Notes under the pieces: model-generated
Seen by the model: the letters and a program-made list of their open reading frames with translations, nothing else
What the model was told of the DNA's origin: nothing
The model's database searches: none
Translations under genes and position numbers: made by a program
Assembly (NCBI RefSeq): GCF_004310665.1
Contig: NZ_SIXF01000009.1
Location: 124,001-188,000 of the forward strand
Direction of reading: 5' to 3'
Length of the DNA: 64,000 nt
DNA from: Pedobacter kyonggii
GTDB taxonomy: Bacteria > Bacteroidota > Bacteroidia > Sphingobacteriales > Sphingobacteriaceae
Shown here: in pieces, positions 61,443-64,000 of the stretch
Layout of the letters: every line of letters begins with the position of its first letter
Position numbering within the stretch: the stretch's first letter is position 1

Positions 61443-64000
61443 TTATAAAGTTGATCTAAAACCAAATGCAATGCTTTTTGCATCCGGTATACCATTGTAG
61501 TCAGGATCAATGTGATCCTTGTTTGCCCGCCAGATGATCCCCAGGTTACCCGCCACCACAAACACCTGAAACTTGGAAATGCCTGCTTTCTTTCTACCGG
61601 GCAGCTTAACGTCATAGCCTAAATTCACATACTGCATGCGGATATGGTCCCCTTTGAGCACATTGACCTCCGATCCCCAGTAGAACTCATCCCTGAGGTC
61701 CGAGTTGGGATAAACCAGGCTTGGCACATTGGTCCGCAGTTCATCACCGGGTTTTTGCCACCGATTTGCATAATCAGCCGTTCCTTCCCTGCCTATCATG
61801 AGTGAGCCATAATCGAGCACATTTTTCCTGAAATAATACCCGAGCTTAAAGCTCATCCTGAAACTGAGGGTAAAACCGCCATAAGCGAAACTATTACCCA
61901 GCCCACCGGTAAATATGGGGAGCGCGGTACCATGGTATACCATATCCTCGAATTTAAGCGAGCTGCCCATTAGCGCATTGTAATCTTTACTCAGCGCTCC
62001 GTTCAATATCCCCTGCGGATCTCCTGTAGTAGGATCCAGTCCTGCCCATTTAAAGGAAATCATCCCGTAAAGCGGATATCCCACAAGCCCGGTATAGGAA
62101 ACATTCCCGCCGAGCTTTCCCCTGCCATTAAAAGTGCTGTTGTAATTCTTAATCACCTTATCCTTATAATAATTCAAAAAGAAGTCAGAAGACCAGCTGA
62201 ACCTGCCCGTAACATTGCGGCTGCTGAGTTCCAGGTCCACCCCATCCCCCGATATCACGCCTGAATTCTTCACCAGCGTAGCACCCACCCCTGCCGTCAA
62301 GTCTATCGGGGTCAGCGCCAAAAGGTCAACAGATTTTTTGCGGTAGTATTCCAGGCTGCCCTTTATCCTGTTTCCACGTAAAGCAAAGTCGAGCCCCGCA
62401 TTGAACATAAACACACGCTCCCACTTTAGTTCCGGATTGGCATAATTACTAAACAGCGCGTAAGGGCTTTGGGTAAATACAGAATTGAAGCCCGAATAGG
62501 TAATCGTGGTCACAGCTGTTGTCCTTGGGTCAGTGTTCCCGCTTGCCCCAAAAGTTGTCCTGAGTTTCAAAAAGGAAAGCAGGCCTCCTCCCCAAAATTT
62601 TTCTTTTGAAATATCCCACGCAAACCCGGACGAAAACAAAGGGTTCCATTTATCATTGGTATTCAGGCCATACAGATTGGATGCATCCCTCCTCCCGCTT
62701 AATGAAAGCGTATAACGATCATCAAAGGTATAGGCCAGATTAGCAAACAGGGAAACATAACGGTTCAGCGTTCTTCCCAAAGCATCCCTGTTGGGCACAT
62801 TTTGGGTATTTCCGGCAACAAAGGTTTTAACGGGGTTCAGGTAATCTACAACCGAAGTACTTAAAGTGGATTCATTCAGCCCATATATCCGCCCTGTGCC
62901 GGTCTGAACCCCGGTGCTCCTGATCTCCCCGCCGATGATCCCCGAGAGCGAATGCCTGCCCATCACTTTATTGATATCTGCCTGCACCCTTGCATTATGC
63001 GCTGCCAGCAAGGAATAATCCTGATCCCGTATACTGCCCAGTGGTATATTCCGCTTTAGCGATCCAGAGGCATCGATGGAAGAAAACACATTCACCAGGT
63101 TACGTACATAATAACTTTGCGGACTATTAATAGTTGTTATCTGCCCATCCTGCTGCTCAAATTGGTAGGTACCTGCCAGCTTTAACCATCCGGTCAGCTG
63201 ATAGGCTGCCCTTAAAGATGCCAGAACATCATTCACCTTATTTACCGAGCTGGAATACTTATAATCTTCCAGCGGATAATAGGACCAGTCCAAAAGCTTC
63301 CCGTTGCCAGCGGTATTAATATAGCCCGTCCTGTAATCCCTGATTACTGCAAGCGCATTCCCCTGCCCATCTGCCAACTGCGTATATGGCGGAAGGATGC
63401 CGGTGGATGAGCTGATTTGCGATGGATCGGTCTTGCCGCTCTTACTATTGGAAAGGGTCAGCATCAGGTTTCCGGTCAGGGTTAACTTGGTACCAAGCTT
63501 AAAGTTCTGCTCTGCCTTTACATTGTAACGGCTAAAGGGCACAGCAAGCGAGCTGACATTATGGTCATACCCTGCAGAAAGCAGCCAGTTCCTTTTCTCC
63601 GTGCCCGCCCCCAGCTGCAAATTGTATTGCTGCGCAGTAGCATTTTCAAAAACGTAACGATTAAGCTGCTCACGCAAATCATACCCCCTCAGCGCGTCAA
63701 TCCGTGAACGCGCATCCTCCTCACTGATCAACTTGTCGCGCGCTGCAATCCGCAGTTCAACCACCTCAGACAGCGGCGGGTGCGAATTGTCCGTTTCAAA
63801 GCTGCTGTAATAGCCTTTGTCAAAAAGAAAATTTTCCAGATCTATAAAATCACCGACACTAATCCTGCTCTGGTAATACTGGTCAGGCTTTCCGGTCACT
63901 TTCAGATTGCCCGAAAAAGATACCTTAAGTTTATCATTAAACCTGGCCTTTTTGGTATTGATCACAATCACCCCATTCCCTGCCCTTGCGCCCCATATCG
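61443..64000 (-). CDS. SusC/RagA-type TonB-dependent transporter (5' partial)
   Basis: The frame runs past the window end, so the signal sequence, carboxypeptidase-like domain, TonB box and part of the plug are missing. The first visible residues, YGARAGNGVIVINTKKARF, are the plug end of SusC proteins. The barrel follows with FANLAYTFDDRYTLSLSGRR, FLKLRTTFGASGNTDPRT and GLDFALRGNRIKGSLEYYRK, and ends GIPDAKSIAFGFRSTL with aromatic-type terminal strand. It imports large ligands with the SusD partner. Neighbouring LanB and MauE genes hint at a peptide ligand, but this is inferred. Confidence 0.93.
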   Translation of the reverse strand, partial: IWGARAGNGVIVINTKKARFNDKLKVSFSGNLKVTGKPDQYYQSRISVGDFIDLENFLFDKGYYSSFETDNSHPPLSEVVELRIAARDKLISEEDARSRIDALRGYDLREQLNRYVFENATAQQYNLQLGAGTEKRNWLLSAGYDHNVSSLAVPFSRYNVKAEQNFKLGTKLTLTGNLMLTLSNSKSGKTDPSQISSSTGILPPYTQLADGQGNALAVIRDYRTGYINTAGNGKLLDWSYYPLEDYKYSSSVNKVNDVLASLRAAYQLTGWLKLAGTYQFEQQDGQITTINSPQSYYVRNLVNVFSSIDASGSLKRNIPLGSIRDQDYSLLAAHNARVQADINKVMGRHSLSGIIGGEIRSTGVQTGTGRIYGLNESTLSTSVVDYLNPVKTFVAGNTQNVPNRDALGRTLNRYVSLFANLAYTFDDRYTLSLSGRRDASNLYGLNTNDKWNPLFSSGFAWDISKEKFWGGGLLSFLKLRTTFGASGNTDPRTTAVTTITYSGFNSVFTQSPYALFSNYANPELKWERVFMFNAGLDFALRGNRIKGSLEYYRKKSVDLLALTPIDLTAGVGATLVKNSGVISGDGVDLELSSRNVTGRFSWSSDFFLNYYKDKVIKNYNSTFNGRGKLGGNVSYTGLVGYPLYGMISFKWAGLDPTTGDPQGILNGALSKDYNALMGSSLKFEDMVYHGTALPIFTGGLGNSFAYGGFTLSFRMSFKLGYYFRKNVLDYGSLMIGREGTADYANRWQKPGDELRTNVPSLVYPNSDLRDEFYWGSEVNVLKGDHIRMQYVNLGYDVKLPGRKKAGISKFQVFVVAGNLGIIWRANKDHIDPDYNGIPDAKSIAFGFRSTL

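Overview
The window looks like a member of the Sphingobacteriaceae (Pedobacter-like Bacteroidota). The reasons are an exosortase of the XrtY type with its Wzy-like neighbour, a Bacteroidota-type conjugation (Tra) locus, a SusC/SusD pair, a TAnnTTTG promoter box before pepE, and almost no Shine-Dalgarno sequences. No rRNA, tRNA, CRISPR array or integrase gene was seen.

Region 1 (1-25.2 kb, plus strand, visibly AT-rich) is a surface-polysaccharide cluster. It opens with the end of a Wzt-like ABC exporter ATPase. It continues with two methyltransferases, UDP-galactopyranose mutase, an acyltransferase, many GT2, GT4 and GT8-like glycosyltransferases, a Wzy-like polymerase, exosortase Y and a WcaF-like acetyltransferase. 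Genes abut or overlap (TAATG, TTGA), and several start with TTG. Three degraded genes lie in it: a doubly frameshifted GT8-like gene, an acyltransferase tail and a polysaccharide deacetylase head. GC-rich or hairpin repeats have inserted in frame into two glycosyltransferases. pepE follows with its own promoter.

Region 2 (26-46.5 kb, minus strand, clearly GC-richer) is a conjugative-element module. Read in transcription order it has a Toprim primase, MobA-like protein and relaxase, TraA-like ParA ATPase, two DUF4134 pilin-like proteins, a DUF4133 protein, TraG ATPase, three tandem secreted paralogues, TraJ, TraK, a TraL-position protein, TraM, TraN, the coupling protein, an M23 peptidase, an ArdC-like protein and DUF4099/DUF3945-type proteins.

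Region 3 (44.8-52.6 kb) is a patchwork with many remnants. Two unrelated P-loop ATPase genes are both broken. Each is preceded, 26-43 bp upstream of its start, by a tandem array of large palindromes with a 52-54 bp period. The rest is an MFS transporter, HTH proteins, a Crp/Fnr regulator and short ORFs.

Region 4 (52.6-64 kb) carries a stand-alone RNA-polymerase alpha-CTD-like protein, a large unknown protein, a LytS/LytTR-type sensor and regulator, a full-length LanB-type lantibiotic dehydratase, a MauE-like membrane protein, a small exported two-cysteine protein, and a SusD/SusC pair cut by the window end. This may be an uncharacterised peptide-modification system coupled to TonB-dependent transport. 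The strongest candidate for an undescribed system is the palindrome-array/ATPase pairing at 44.9-47.9 kb.
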